64,000 bases of DNA from Pyrrhosoma nymphula (taxonomy: Eukaryota > Arthropoda > Insecta > Odonata > Coenagrionidae), in the NCBI GenBank assembly GCA_963573305.1, contig OY754337.1, forward strand, positions 67,801,094 through 67,865,093. Reading direction: 5' to 3'. The translations under genes were made by a program, and so were the position numbers. The notes beneath the pieces are model-generated. The model searched no databases. It saw only the letters and a program-made list of their open reading frames with translations, and was not told where the DNA came from. Shown here in pieces: positions 38,306-50,199 of the stretch (the first letter of the stretch is position 1; each line of letters starts with the position of its first letter).

Positions 38306-38929
38306 TTCTATGCTTGCATAAATATTATTTCTGTCCATGCTCACATACTCCTCGATTTTTTGTTTTACAAATAAACGGCATGATCGTTAATGTAATGATA
38401 GTACTCACTTCTATGCAAAGCGCTTTTCTGCGCTGCAAAAGTAAATAGTAAGCGAAAAAATGCTCGACAGTGCGGAGAAGCTAAATAATTTGCTGTAGAC
38501 AATTGTTAGTAGACAACGTGGATGGATGGAACTGATCGTAAGATGTGATGGATTAGAATACGTTGTGACAGAAAGAGAATATAAGGAAAGCGGATGAGGA
38601 AGGCAAATGATAGCCATAATTAGATGGGCATTTAGAGTGAGATGAAGAGGGAGATGCCGAGCTGAAAGAGTATTACGAAAGAGCTGAATGAAGGGGTGTA
38701 AGATCGGAGGTTCAGTGAATGAAAGTCTCTTTTTAATTAAAAAAAAATATTAAAGCTGAATTTCAGTGTTCAGCGAAATTTTTTTTGTGATAATTACAGT
38801 TCATTCTCTTCAATGCGAGAATGGATGCTGAAGTGAGGAATAATTAATCGTGTGTGCAATGACTCAGACCTATCCCGCGGAGAGGATTATGTTATCATCC
38901 AGTGGGGGGTGATAGTCGCTTAGTCGCCT

Positions 38930-39320
38930 CTCGAGTTGGCATTAACTTCGTGGTTTCCCCTTTCCTCGCCTCAACAACCCCCTCCCTTTCGCGTTCTCCG
39001 TACTTCCTCCTTGGCTCCTAGGCCAGCCTCTTGATCGCGCCCGCACAAGCCGCCAGCGAATATGCGTGTCGACGCCTCTTACCCCCTTTCCACTCACCTT
39101 CCCCCCCTCCGGCCTCTTGACAGCGATCTCGAATGAAATGGTCAGCCGATGCCATCAAGGTCATGTGAGGTGGCGGCGCTCTTGAGTTTTTCCTCTCTTC
39201 GCGTGCGCGACCGATTTGCTCCTATCGAGAAAGCAAAGCGCCGTCGACTCACCCACATCTTTATCAGATGGCCGGAGCGCGTCTCTCCGTGTACTGACCC
39301 GTCGACATTCGGTAAGTGCG
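38930..39320. other. CpG/pyrimidine-rich block
   Basis: A GC-rich patch with C-rich runs, ending in a donor-like word (ttcg|gtaagtgcg near 39,312). It could be a non-coding first exon and promoter of an unseen gene. No coding resemblance. Confidence 0.35.
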
Positions 39321-39343
39321 TTCATGATGCCTTTTGTTATGCA

Positions 39344-39690
39344 TGGGCGAGAAAGAAAGTGTTTCCGGATTACCGTCAATACTCCGAGATTCAGATGGAA
39401 TTATAATGCATGATCATCATCACAAATCGTTATTCCATCAATCGTTTCTTGTTTTTTTGGACTGTTTCTTAGTTGGAGTCACCCCTACACCTGTAATTCT
39501 TTATGTTATTCTTTGGGCGAGAAAGAAAGTGTTCCCGGATTACTGTCACTTCTCCCAGATTCAGATGGAATCATAATGCATGATCATCATCACCAATCGT
39601 ATCGGTATTCCACCAATGGTTTCTTAAGTTTTTTTGACTGTTTCTTAGTTGGAGTCACCCGTAAATCTATAATTCTGCATTGATGTTGTC
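39344..39690. repeat. Tandem duplication, 170-bp period, two copies
   Basis: The words 'tgggcgagaaagaaagtgtt' (at 39,344 and 39,514), 'cagattcagatggaat', 'gcatgatcatcatcac' and 'cttagttggagtcaccc' occur in the same order in both copies, which differ by scattered substitutions and small indels. Two units only. Confidence 0.85.
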
Positions 39691-39884
39691 TCTGGCAGGG
39701 TTATTTGATCAATAGTCATACTAATAACCATATTTGAACTGTATTTTAAAATATAAGCATTGTCAGCAGCATGAAATAAATATGAAAGTATTAATAAAAG
39801 AAACTTCGTTTTTTTGACTGAGCTTACCAGTACTTAACTGAACATACATATTTCCGGCTTTAATTTATTTATTTGTTTCGTGAT

Positions 39885-40165
39885 ATACGCTGAAAGCGCC
39901 TTCAATAGGTAGGTACCGAAGGTTTTTTTTGCCTTTTTATGATGTGTCGCAGAGAGTCAAATTATTATTTTTAAATAACAGAAAATATACCAACTAGACA
40001 CCAAACTACACATTTATGTCGCGATTTGTTTATCAGAACATACTCATTTGTTAATGTCTCTCTGGAGCGCAGAGCCGCACCATATCTCTTGGAAAACAAC
40101 GTCTATTTTTGGCAAATATCTCGAAAATTGGTGCCATAAAGTAACTGATATATTGGTATCATGGT
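39885..40165 (+). repeat. Dispersed repeat, copy B
   Basis: It shares with the copy at 48.9-49.2 kb the words 'gtaccgaaggtttt', 'aatgtctctctggagcg', 'ttttggcaaatatctcgaa' and 'tggtatcat' in one order. The last part also matches 16.96-17.1 kb in reverse. Unknown class. Confidence 0.6.
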
Positions 40166-40169
40166 TTCC

Positions 40170-43090
40170 GTCGTAGTTTTTTGTCCTCGTTCCTTAGCTT
40201 ACCCTCTCCATCCTTCGCAACATCTAATTAACAAAAACCTCCATTCAATAGCCCCCAAGTACAGTAAAATATTGAAGCTATTCGAATGCACAATGTTCAG
40301 CAATGGATGGATTATTTATGTAGCAATTTGGCCAAAAACGTAATAATTAGAATTTTCAAAGACTTTCCATGATGATCTGGCTACGGAGCTGGACGAAAGC
40401 CATATTATGTAGATCGTTTTTTTATTGAAAGGCATGCGTCAAAACGTCAAATATTGCATCAATGCTTATGATATATGTCTTTGCTTCCAACGAAGTTTTA
40501 AGTATTTTCATTTCCAATATTCTGTGTGCACTGCAGTAACCCCATTTTACTTCGGCACATATAACATAGCCAAATTAGGCACGCGTACATAAATCGACAA
40601 GAAGAACAGGGAATATAACGGCTTCAAGGAAAGGTATGGAGAGGGTGCGAGTATTTTTAAGGATGGCATATCCCTTGATTGGAGAATACGTTCGAGTGGA
40701 AAAGATGGATTTTATTCTGATGGTATTTCCAGGGTAGAGGACGGGAAAGAGGTGGGCGAATGTTTGATGACCGATTATCTGAAAGCGGGCTTTGCGGAGT
40801 GCTAAGTGCATACTGGTAGGTCGTGATGGCACGCTGGGAATCGATGAGAGAAATCAGTTCGGAACAGCCATTGGTGGACGAGTGTAATAAATAAATTTCA
40901 AGTCCGTTTTAATTACCCGATTGAGGATTTAACAGTTTTTTTATCTTAACCAACTAACCAGGGAGATTTGTATGGCTTAATTGACCAACCAGGGAGAAAT
41001 TATTAATTTTACCAACATAGTCCTATGGCTCATGCGATATTTGTTTAATTTATATTATTTATGTATATTTATTTGCTTAAGAAGGTGATTTAAGATGCTT
41101 CTTATTATCACTAAGTCCATCATCGATCTGAAAGTTGGTTTGATGGTTGTATGCGTCAGGGTGGGTAGATGGGTGAATGCCATGGGCGAAGTGCTTAAGA
41201 TACACGTATACAGGCCAGTTGATTTTCCTTATATCTCACGGAATTGTGGACCCAGAAAATGACACCGCGAGAAATTCTCAAAGAGGAGAGGTTTTAAAGG
41301 GACCTTACCAAGATTTGGACCTTCGATCCTTGGGTTAGCTGCTGTTCGCTCAAGCAACTGCATTACCTCGACGTGGAAGTTCCTGTTATGACTTAATTTT
41401 AATTTAACTAGGAGTTCAATTATATTTCGAAAATAGGTTCTTGTTTAAAATGGGTCTGGCGTCATCTCTAAATATTATGAATAATTGACAGAGCAGGGCA
41501 AACTTCAACGTGCGCAGAATTGCATAGTATGAGTTCTATAAATGACCAAAACTGTGGCTTTTCCCTGGTATGAAGGTAGAAATAAAAATAAAGTTTGCCA
41601 GTCATCGCGCTGCGGCTAACTTGACTGTTTTTCCTGATTAGTCACGCACCAAACTCCGCACCCCTATATAACCTCAGTGTTCACTCATGCTTCTTCCTTC
41701 GCCAGAGAAGGCATGTGAATAATGAATTTCAAAATGCAACGGCGGTGAGTCCCTTACTTATGCTCGGGCGTTGAAGTTTGGCGAATGGTAGGGGATCAGA
41801 TTCTTGTCTACTGTGCTAGCTTCTCACGTTCTGGGGCTGTAGTTTGAAAATGTATGCGGCGACGATGGTTTTTTTGTCGTCACCAACCCTATCCCTACTC
41901 GTTTGCAGTCGGAAGAGAAGCATCTCGTGTGCAGAGCTTCGTCCCTCAGTTGGGACGCCATAGTGAGGACCCCTTGGCGCCTTCCGTTATGAGAAAAGGG
42001 TATTTCTGACGCCGAGTTTTTCTCCAGATGCCTGTAGCACCCTAAAATCCTACGTACGCCCGGTTACCCACCCATCGATAATGGTGCAAACGGCCCCCCA
42101 GCTGCTCAGCAGACCTCCAGCCCCTGATGCATAACCGCAGTTTCATTAGGTGAGGCCGGGTTTAAGAGGTCAGCCAGTCTCATTTCCATGAAGGTGAAGG
42201 AATTTTGATGCAGTAAGCATTCGTGTCTCCGCTCGGAGCGGACGTAAAATATTTCCCAAGGAAGCACGAAGAGGTGAAGGGGCCGAGAACTGGTGATACA
42301 AGGAACATATATCCACTCGGATGTGATATGCTGTGAAATTGAGGTAAAATATTGTCAAAATAATTGCATTTCCTTATTTGTGTTGTACGTGAGCTTTTAT
42401 TGCACCGAATTATTAGTATTTTCGTGACCTTTCCGAAGTTCTCTCTCGCGCAACAATTCAGAAAATAATTGAGGAAACGGTCCACTTATATGTTTTATAT
42501 CACTGCTGCAGTTTCAAAACATAGTCCAATAACCCATCTGGTGAAATTATACGAAGGAGACATGAATATGAAATTAAGATCCTCTAACTTTAACCTCATT
42601 TTCTCTTAAAAAATTTAATTTGATTGGAAGGCAATCGATTTACAGGCATAGCTTGGAGTACTTGATTTTTGTGCCTAAATTTGGGTTTTAGACGATTATT
42701 TATAAAATTGTTGTCTTAGCTTCATTTACCTAAAATAATTCTTGGAATATCGGAGTTAAACCGATGTAAGGCTAAGTTTGGATGGCTCGAATTTTTTATT
42801 TTAAATTCTGGATTTTGCCGATTGCTTCTAAAATATTTTACCGGTGCCTTCATTCGCTCATAAATCTTTAAAACGGTGACGAGTGCAAACAATCAAAAAA
42901 AATTTGAATTTTCTCAGATATTTTGGTTTAAATTTTGTATTCATTCGATTACTTCTAAAACACCCTGTTCCACCCGCAAATGACTATTTCCTTGCAATAT
43001 ACGATTATTCCGTTCAGCATAGTTTCTACTTCCATTCAGATACATTTTATCACAGTCATGATAACCGGCTGTTAACCATGGGTTAGCAAT
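40170..43090. other. Non-coding, no gene assigned
   Basis: At 40,565-40,870 both strands have short frames with a protein-like feel (for example MERVRVFLRMAYPLIGEY on the plus strand) broken by stops. It may be an old element remnant of unknown type. A GC-richer stretch lies at 41,880-42,170. Nothing else is recognised. Confidence 0.35.
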
Positions 43091-43099
43091 AGGAGGAGG

Positions 43100-43900
43100 G
43101 CTATGCCCACTTAGGTCGTTTGCTTCAACCGAAAAGGGACGAGAGAAGCATTAACATACCCCCCTTCTCCCCGTTGGATCCGCCCGTCTCCACTCCGTTC
43201 CCATGGAGATGGAGAAAAGGGGAGCCACCTCCTCAGGCCTTTAAACCCCACTTTTCGTTCCGTGACCCTTTTTTCGCCGTCCCCTTTCCATTCCCCTAAG
43301 GGTTTCTCGCCATCGAACACCCTTCCCTTCTTTCCCTACCCTTTTACGCACTCTGAGTATGGTAGGAATATTTTGGGAGTGGGGGGAATGGTAGGGGTTA
43401 GCTCCCTGATCCTTCCCCTCCCTTGCATCATCGAGACCCGCTTCGAATCCCCCATGGTGCAGTTTTCATCAAACGGGGAGGTTAAGTTCCTCGTGAGGGG
43501 ACTTCGTGTGTTAAACATGAGTTGGGTGACACGGTGAGCGCACTGGTGGTGTAACCCTCCGGCTAGTAACCTTTGCAAGGGGCGGGCGAGGTGTGTATGT
43601 GTGTTCTGGGGGCCAGGGGAACGGTGGTGCTGGAGTTGTGTTTGAACCCCTCGCTCCGTGTTTGAACCCCTTTGGGGAAGTTTTCGGGGCCCACTCGCCG
43701 GGATTCTCCCTCGTCCTTCCCGCAGCGTTCAAAGCGGTTCGTGGAGGAAAATCGTGTGTGGAATGGCTCCGCGGAATGGCGTGTCGCAGTCCAATCGGGT
43801 AAGAACCTTCGCGAGCGAAATATCCTTATTTGTGGCACTGAATCCTTAAAGCGGTCAGCCGCTTCACAGAAAACAATACCCGACGGTCAAGCTTATAGCC
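43100..43900. other. GC-rich block with overlapping frames
   Basis: About 800 bp of C- and G-rich sequence with frames open on both strands, including a 133-codon plus-strand frame (43,672-44,073). A short direct repeat, 'tgtttgaacccct', occurs twice near 43,640-43,670. No family resemblance; composition explains the openness. Confidence 0.4.
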
Positions 43901-44189
43901 CGCCCAGTACGCACGGCGGTTTGACTCATCGATCGTGCGTATTGCAGGTTGAGGTGCGTGATTTCGAAGATAAAAATAGTAACACGGCCGGTCGTGACAG
44001 CATAATCGATTTCCTATCATTTCTTTCTTTGGGTTTGACCTTTTATGTATGCCAAGTTTTAGGCAAACCGTAATCGTATTTTCAAGTAATTGGCCAGAAT
44101 ATTGCTCACCAATCCTAGGACGAATGCCTAATATTTGTGACAGGCTATTTACCCATAGGTATCAATTATAGTACGCTATCCATGTTTTC

Positions 44190-44430
44190 AGCATAATTCT
44201 TGAATCTCGGTCCGTTTATGTTGTTGCAAAATACATTAATAATAACGGTCCCTCTAACATTGATAGCATATCTATAGTGTTGTTCATGCTTGTGACGCTT
44301 CTCCTCGTGACAAGCATTAGCGATGTATGCTAATAGCCATAGTTACACTAACTTTAGGGTTTAGTGAATGCATACTCACCCCCTACCACACACCCTTGAG
44401 ACGGCTTGCAGGGTATTTTGTAGATGTTGA
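44190..44430 (+). mobile_element. CR1-like LINE 3'-end fragment, plus orientation
   Basis: The plus strand reads the complement of the 35.9 kb copy: 'agttacactaactttaggg', 'gcatactcaccccctacc', the hairpin block and the 'attttgtagatgttgatg' tail. It is inserted in the opposite orientation to the other copies. The inner hairpin stem is damaged by substitutions. Confidence 0.75.
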
Positions 44431-45514
44431 TGAATATGTATTCTACCAATTGAATAGTAGGTATTTGGGCACTCCCAACGAAAAATTGTCATTTCGGAGT
44501 CATTTCAACTTTCATGCACGAAACTGTTTGGCCAAGAATTCTCTCCTCTATCTCAATATTCAACAAGCCCTCACCTCCCAATATGTCCTCAACCCACTTA
44601 AGCAGTCTTCTCCGAATTTCCGCTACCAAAACCCTCTTATTCTCTTTCCTCCCGTATTATCCGCAAAAACTTCCTCGCCACCCATCTCTCCATTACCATT
44701 CTTCTCAATCTCAAAAGCCTCTTTAAGTCTTTTCACAAGGACCACGGCTCCGAATCTTATGACACTAATTTATAATAGATCAATTGATGGGCAAATAATT
44801 CACGATGGTCGCAATTCAAGTGGATTTAGCATGGGCGTCGTTGGTTAAATTGAGAAATAGTTATCCTCCTAAAGGTCGTATTGATGGGTTCAGACGTAGT
44901 TCACCTAACAGGTACCTACTAATTGTCCGACCAACGGTGCATGGAGTTCACACTTTCGGGACGCTATTTTTTCCAAGTGTGGCGTGTGGTTTCCCGGGAA
45001 AACCGGTTTCCGGAGTGTATCGCAGAGTTTACCCGGAGATAAGTGGCTTCTAAGAGGATTCGCCCTATTTGAATCAGTGACATCCCAGTTCGCATCCGAA
45101 TACTCCACCCATAGGACTAACTCGTGTCCCGATGAAGATGAATCATGGTGTAAATGAAAGTAAAATTGATTCTCAAGAATCAAGAAGTAGATCAGCTAAG
45201 TGGAATTTAAGCCGCAGGGTCTACATTTTAGCCATTAAAGTAATGCCAAATTCCGTAGGCCATCCTTCGGAAGAAAACTAAAGTAGTTTTAAGGATATTT
45301 AGAGGGCTATTTCAGGAAGTGGAACGTGTGGGATTGTAATAATTCGAGCACATATTTACCAGTTTATTCAATTCCTCTTTAAATTCTTTATCCCGTTTAT
45401 GGCGGCCGTTGTTGAAAACTGTGTCGTGTAAAGCGGTGGATTGCTAGAATGCATGAACGACAGATGGGAAAATAGCCCCTTCTCTAATACCCCATAGTAG
45501 AGGCCCCTTCTCTT

Positions 45515-45808
45515 AAGGCCGTTTTACACGATGAAAGATTTTGTACAAACGAATGTACGTGACACTGTACGTTTGTCTCAACGACTTTAGAACAGGTTCT
45601 ATTTCCAGTGCAGGCATTGAGACATTCGCACAAGCGTTCATACAATTTTCTGCTTTACACGATACATTTTGCCTCATGCAAGAGTTCACGGAAGAGTTAG
45701 TACAAACAAATGTACCGTGTAAAACGGCCGTAATTCTGTGCCCGCGTTCTCGCAATTTCTGTAGGTACATCAAATTGTGTAATAAAGTGCCTCGTGTAAA
45801 ACTGCCTT
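45515..45808. mobile_element. MITE-like element, about 294 bp
   Basis: The ends are imperfect inverted repeats, AAGGCCGTTTTACACGA and TCGTGTAAAACTGCCTT, flanked by 'ctt' and 'aag'. Internal copies of the terminal word (tttacacgata, 45,655; gtgtaaaacggcc, 45,717) make the interior partly palindromic. No transposase is encoded. The 'gccgttttacacg' ends suggest a non-autonomous DNA transposon; the superfamily is not assigned. Confidence 0.7.
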
Positions 45809-46063
45809 AAGATGGATCTTTCGTCTACTTTAGTGCCTTCTACAGTATAAGTAATTAATATCTTTGTGTAATTCAACTTAATGTGACGAAATGTTACAAA
45901 ACGTCATGTATAGATCCAAACAGCTTCAATTTGTATTGCCTCACATCTTCTGGAACAAGCATTGTTGTGGTAATTGTGGGTACTTTTAGAAGGGAACAAT
46001 ATATCCTGTACAACTAAACATGAATGTTCCTCACCGTAATTTTGCTGAAAGTCCTGAAAAAAG

Positions 46064-46130
46064 CCTCGCGCAGGGGTTCGAACCCGGTTACCTGGCCATG
46101 AGTCTTAGGCGTCATAGTGGGCATTATTTA
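46064..46130 (-). mobile_element. tRNA-derived SINE-like remnant
   Basis: The minus strand shows a B-box word GGTTCGAACCC (46,075-46,085) at the end of a tRNA-like stretch ('ggccaggtaaccgggttcg'). The A box is not clear. Remnant. Confidence 0.4.
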
Positions 46131-47339
46131 AAGTTTGGATCGAGTAACCATTATTCATTTACGCGATTCTTAATACAACATTAATGCAAGGCATGGTAGT
46201 TATTGTATTAGTATTTATTTATCTGGTAGAATTGATAGCAACCCATTTTGTTGCTAGAAAATGGCCAATCTCCTATGGGCGGTAGGGTACGCTACAATGG
46301 GATTACGTCGAATTTTGTATGGTTAATCAAAAACATGGACTTTCTGGTTTCTTTTAGTTTTTCCTCAAAATATTTCACCTTTCAGCGTCAGATCTTTCTC
46401 GATAATATAAGTCAGTCTCTCTCCACTCCGTGATATCATTCAATGATTTATACAATATACATCTCCCCTAAAGAATTCCTGCACATCCACTCGTTCCCTT
46501 TTTCCGCTTCCGTCTTCTCTCCGACCTTAAGGTGGAATCTTCAGAATACACTCCTCCTTCTCAAAAGGCATGTCGTTTGTAATAGACCCTGCTGTGACTG
46601 TCTCTGCCTGACTCGATATTTTCACAATTTTATTCCCCGTGCCACGCGCTTCTTGGCTGTCTGACCTTTCCTTCCGAGGTATCGGCTTTTTGTGAATTCG
46701 TACGGGACTCGCGTGTGGCAGCGGGAACGATAAGGATTGGACTTTTATCACTTCATCGCTTGAAGCGGGAAATGTGAATAGCATAGGCAAGGAAATGAGG
46801 TTTCCTGGGACCTGAGCATTGTTCATTTAGCTTTCATCCGACCTGCTATATGGCGTTCGAAGGACACGGTCGCGCGCACGTCTCGATTGTAAGTCGGTAT
46901 CGTGAAATGTTGGGCGTTGTCGGCTCACGGAGGTAAAAATGTATTTGATCCCCGATTCTAATTACGTTACGAACAGTTTTGTGGATAGTTGTTTTTTTTT
47001 CAATATTTGGGGTAACAAAATTTCGAAGGGTTCATCATTAAGTTACATATCTACTTTATTGATGAAATTAATCTACTGAAAAAAAGTCGATTATATAAAA
47101 AAATTGAACTGTACTGGTTAATTATTTTCGGATGTCAACTGCTCTGGATTTTTTATCTCAAATCTTTTGTTGTAGACAGCTCAGATAGAATAAATAGCCC
47201 CTGAGAAATTAAAACAAATAGGGCGAAGTTTCCAGTAGAGTATAAGTCTACAATCGATCATTAACTTTGGCATACGTAGTGTTGCTGCTGGGAACGGAAC
47301 ATATATTTGGCCGAAAACATTCTGTAGCAATCATTATCA

Positions 47340-47445
47340 CCGATGAAAAGATGTAATGGTTAAGTAGTATCAGTAGTAAGTAAGAATCACCCCGTGCCAC
47401 ACACCCTAGTGGTGGCTTGCACGGTACATCGTAGATGTAGTAGTC
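47340..47445 (+). mobile_element. CR1-like LINE 3' terminus, plus orientation
   Basis: A short 3' fragment with the hairpin block (CCGT-GCCAC ... GTGGC-TTGC-ACGG) and the 'catcgtagatgtag' tail. The outer stem differs from the other copies by a compensatory C-to-G / G-to-C pair and so still pairs perfectly. Confidence 0.75.
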
Positions 47446-48889
47446 CGATATAATTGAACTGCCTCTAAAACATTCTTGCAAGTATACAAATCCTTGAATT
47501 GGCTCATTATGAGCCTCCCAATGCCATGCAATGTATGGTATATGCATTGTAAACTTTTCAAAAAGAGTGAATTTAAAGTGGATTCTTAGTCATATCAATG
47601 AGTTATAACTCAAAGAGACCTTCTATCTTAGTTTGCAAGAAACGAACCATCATATTTCATTAGTCTATTTTCAGCAGATCAGTTAAATTATATGCTTACG
47701 ACCTTTTCAGAGCGATAGCACTGGAAGTAAAATACACTTCCGTGTCTTACGCTCTGCTGTTCACTTGATTTAATTCGTCATTGGTCTGGCTTTCATGATA
47801 TAAATTTTACTAGAACCTCCAAATTTTCTAGCATGGTTCGATCTGATGCCTGATACCCGGGTTGGTGTACGATTTTATGGAAAATGTGTAATGTGTATCG
47901 GGAACATCCTGCTCTTCGTAACAGCTCTCCGGGGAAAATCCCGACCCCTTTTCCACGTCCGACCGAGTTCAAGTCTCCGCGAACAATCGATCCTTCCCTC
48001 CTGTTCTAAAGAGATGTAAGCTGTTTCACGCTTCCACGGCACGCCAGGCCATTGAGCTGCCCCGGAGGGAAGTCAATTGCGCAAGGTGTCGTGGGGACTT
48101 TCGAGTGCCATGACTGCAGTCGTTTGCTAATTAAAAGACCATTGTCTACCTAGCTCCCTTTGTCAGAGCGTACGATTAGCCATGCTGTCCTGACAGTAGT
48201 TTCCTAACAAGACCCACATTCAATTCGCATGTCAAATTAATTTATGCCATCCCGATGAAGCAAAAAAAAACCGAGAGTTCATTTGTAACGATGAATCACC
48301 GGAATGCTCTCTCACCCCGCCTATTCTTCCCAAGCCATTATGCGGTGGCTTCCAGATCAGCTTTCACTATTCTCCATTTCGTTCTCCCGCTTCTTATTCA
48401 TACTTTAATGGATTATGAGCTAACGGTCACTTTCGGTCGTGAATGGTCGCGCCCCGTCGATCAGCGGTCTATTTCCCCGATATTTAAAATTCTGCGTCGG
48501 ATTCTCTTATTAGCAACTGATTTTTTCTTAAATTCTTCATTCTTTCCTTCATTCCAAAAATTGAGCTTATTGGTCTTGGGATTATCGAGCTAACAGTGTA
48601 ACAGTTTATTGTCTCCTTACCATGCACAAATGAGCTCCAAATTTTGGCTTTCCACACCTTCCTTGGGATGGGGAGAAAGTGTCTAGGAATAAAGGGAAAT
48701 TGATCCATGAGGTAGTTTGAGCGAGATTTTTCTCCAGTTATTCTAGAGACCATTATTAAATTTTATTTTTAAATTTGATCCGAAGTCAGAAGTAATAAGT
48801 AAACATATATAGTATTGTTGATTACGTAATAACTTTGGTAAAACTAAAATGTTACCAACAATATTTAAGCATTAAACTTATTTCACGCC

Positions 48890-49185
48890 CTGCGATGAAA
48901 ACGGCTTCGCTACCGAAGGTTTTCTTTTACTATTTCATACAAATTATTATGGCGAGTTGTCCATTTCTTTAAAATTGTGGAGAAAGCATACGAACTCTAC
49001 ATCGTTACATTTTGGACGTGATCTGTGCGCCATAACTTCCTCATTTATTCAATGTCTCCCTGGAGCGTACAGCTTATTGGAGTACCGTATGCCATGGGAA
49101 TCAGCTTCTATTTTTTGCAATTATTTCGAGAAGTAGTGCGATAAGTGGCTGATACTTTGGTACCATTGTAAAGATTATAACTTTT
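48890..49185 (+). repeat. Dispersed repeat, copy C
   Basis: Parallel to the 39.9-40.2 kb copy: 'taccgaaggttttcttt', 'aatgtctccctggagcg', 'tattttttgcaattatttcg' and 'tggtaccatt' in the same order. No coding frame or termini visible. Confidence 0.6.
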
Positions 49186-49379
49186 TCCTCATAAAAAAGC
49201 ATGCACATATAAATGGAAAATTAGTTGAATTTTATGTAAAGTGATATCTCGCTCAAATTACCGTAATTGTAAGAATTATAAAATGTAGTTTCTTAACTAG
49301 AAATATCTTTAATATCCGGAGAAACTCCCGTATGTCATGGTGAGAGATAGCTTAGTAGGCTGCTCGATTATAAGCACTT

Positions 49380-49800
49380 TATGTCCGTATTGTTACCTTC
49401 TTCAGATCCTCAAGGTTTCTTGCCCACTTCATATCGTCTATAAGACATATTCTCTTATTCTCCCTTTCCCACAACTCACCCTTCAATAGCGACCTTCGGC
49501 ATCTAAATACCACTCTCAATACTTCCTCATCATTTTTTTCTACCTTCTTTGGATCTCACCCAGCAATTTCCTCTGTTTTCTAACCTTGTCTAACCCTTCT
49601 TCGGTTGCCTTCCTCTGCCCACCTTATTTTCTCCATTCTTTTCTAACCCACATTTTTATTAGCTTTCAATATGCGGTCGAATTCCTCCCTGAACAGGTTT
49701 TGGGACTCAGGCATCTCCATCATCCCTTCCTAACCAACTTCCCTCACCTCTATAATTTTTTTCTTTCATAGACTTGCTTCTCCTACTAACACCACTGTCA
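49380..49800 (-). pseudogene. RTE-type LINE C-terminal remnant
   Basis: The minus-strand translation in broken frames gives RMEKIRWAEE and later RICLIDDMKWARNLEDLKK. These correspond to the RRMEKVSWMARKTNEE segment of the RTE element at 53 kb and to the final linker of RTE proteins. Several stops and frameshifts; the RT core is missing. Confidence 0.5.
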
Positions 49801-49948
49801 ATACGCTCTTTTTCGTTCAAATATTTTGACTTTTTTCTACCATAATGTAATTCTAAAGTAATGTCACCATCTTCTTCAATTCTTCCTGACAGACACGGTC
49901 TTAGGCTCTTATGTTATGGAATTCTTTCATGATTTAATAATTATAAAA

Positions 49949-50137
49949 TACTTTGCAGTTCCAGTTTTATTACAAAAAAAGAACGACCGGTTTCATAACA
50001 GTGCTCGGTACATCTTCAGATGTAACTTCTAATTCTTCAGGTGTAACTACTAATTCTTCAGGTGTAGGCTTCACCTGAATATGCAACTCTGTTACTAAAC
50101 CGGTTTTTTTGCAATAAAACTGTGGAATTGCAAAGTA
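49949..50137. mobile_element. Inverted-repeat element with internal 21-bp minisatellite
   Basis: Imperfect inverted arms of about 42 bp (49,949-49,993 and 50,097-50,137), each ending with 'tactttgca' outermost and 'ccggttt' innermost, enclose about 100 bp. The centre holds three units of a 21-bp repeat ('cttcagrtgtaact...') at about 50,010-50,072. The plus-strand 'accggttt' word resembles the insertion at 37.5 kb. No target duplication was found. Confidence 0.65.
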
Positions 50138-50199
50138 TTCTTCATTATTACATTCAATTCTTCCACTAATCATCGGAATCTGTTCCTGACAACAACCCT

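Noticed and set aside
43930..44073. Open segment after an attgcag acceptor-like site encoding LQVEVRDFEDKNSN
   Set aside because: It looks slightly like the start of a Notch-ligand N-terminal domain, but the cysteines and following pattern are absent. The match is too short to support.
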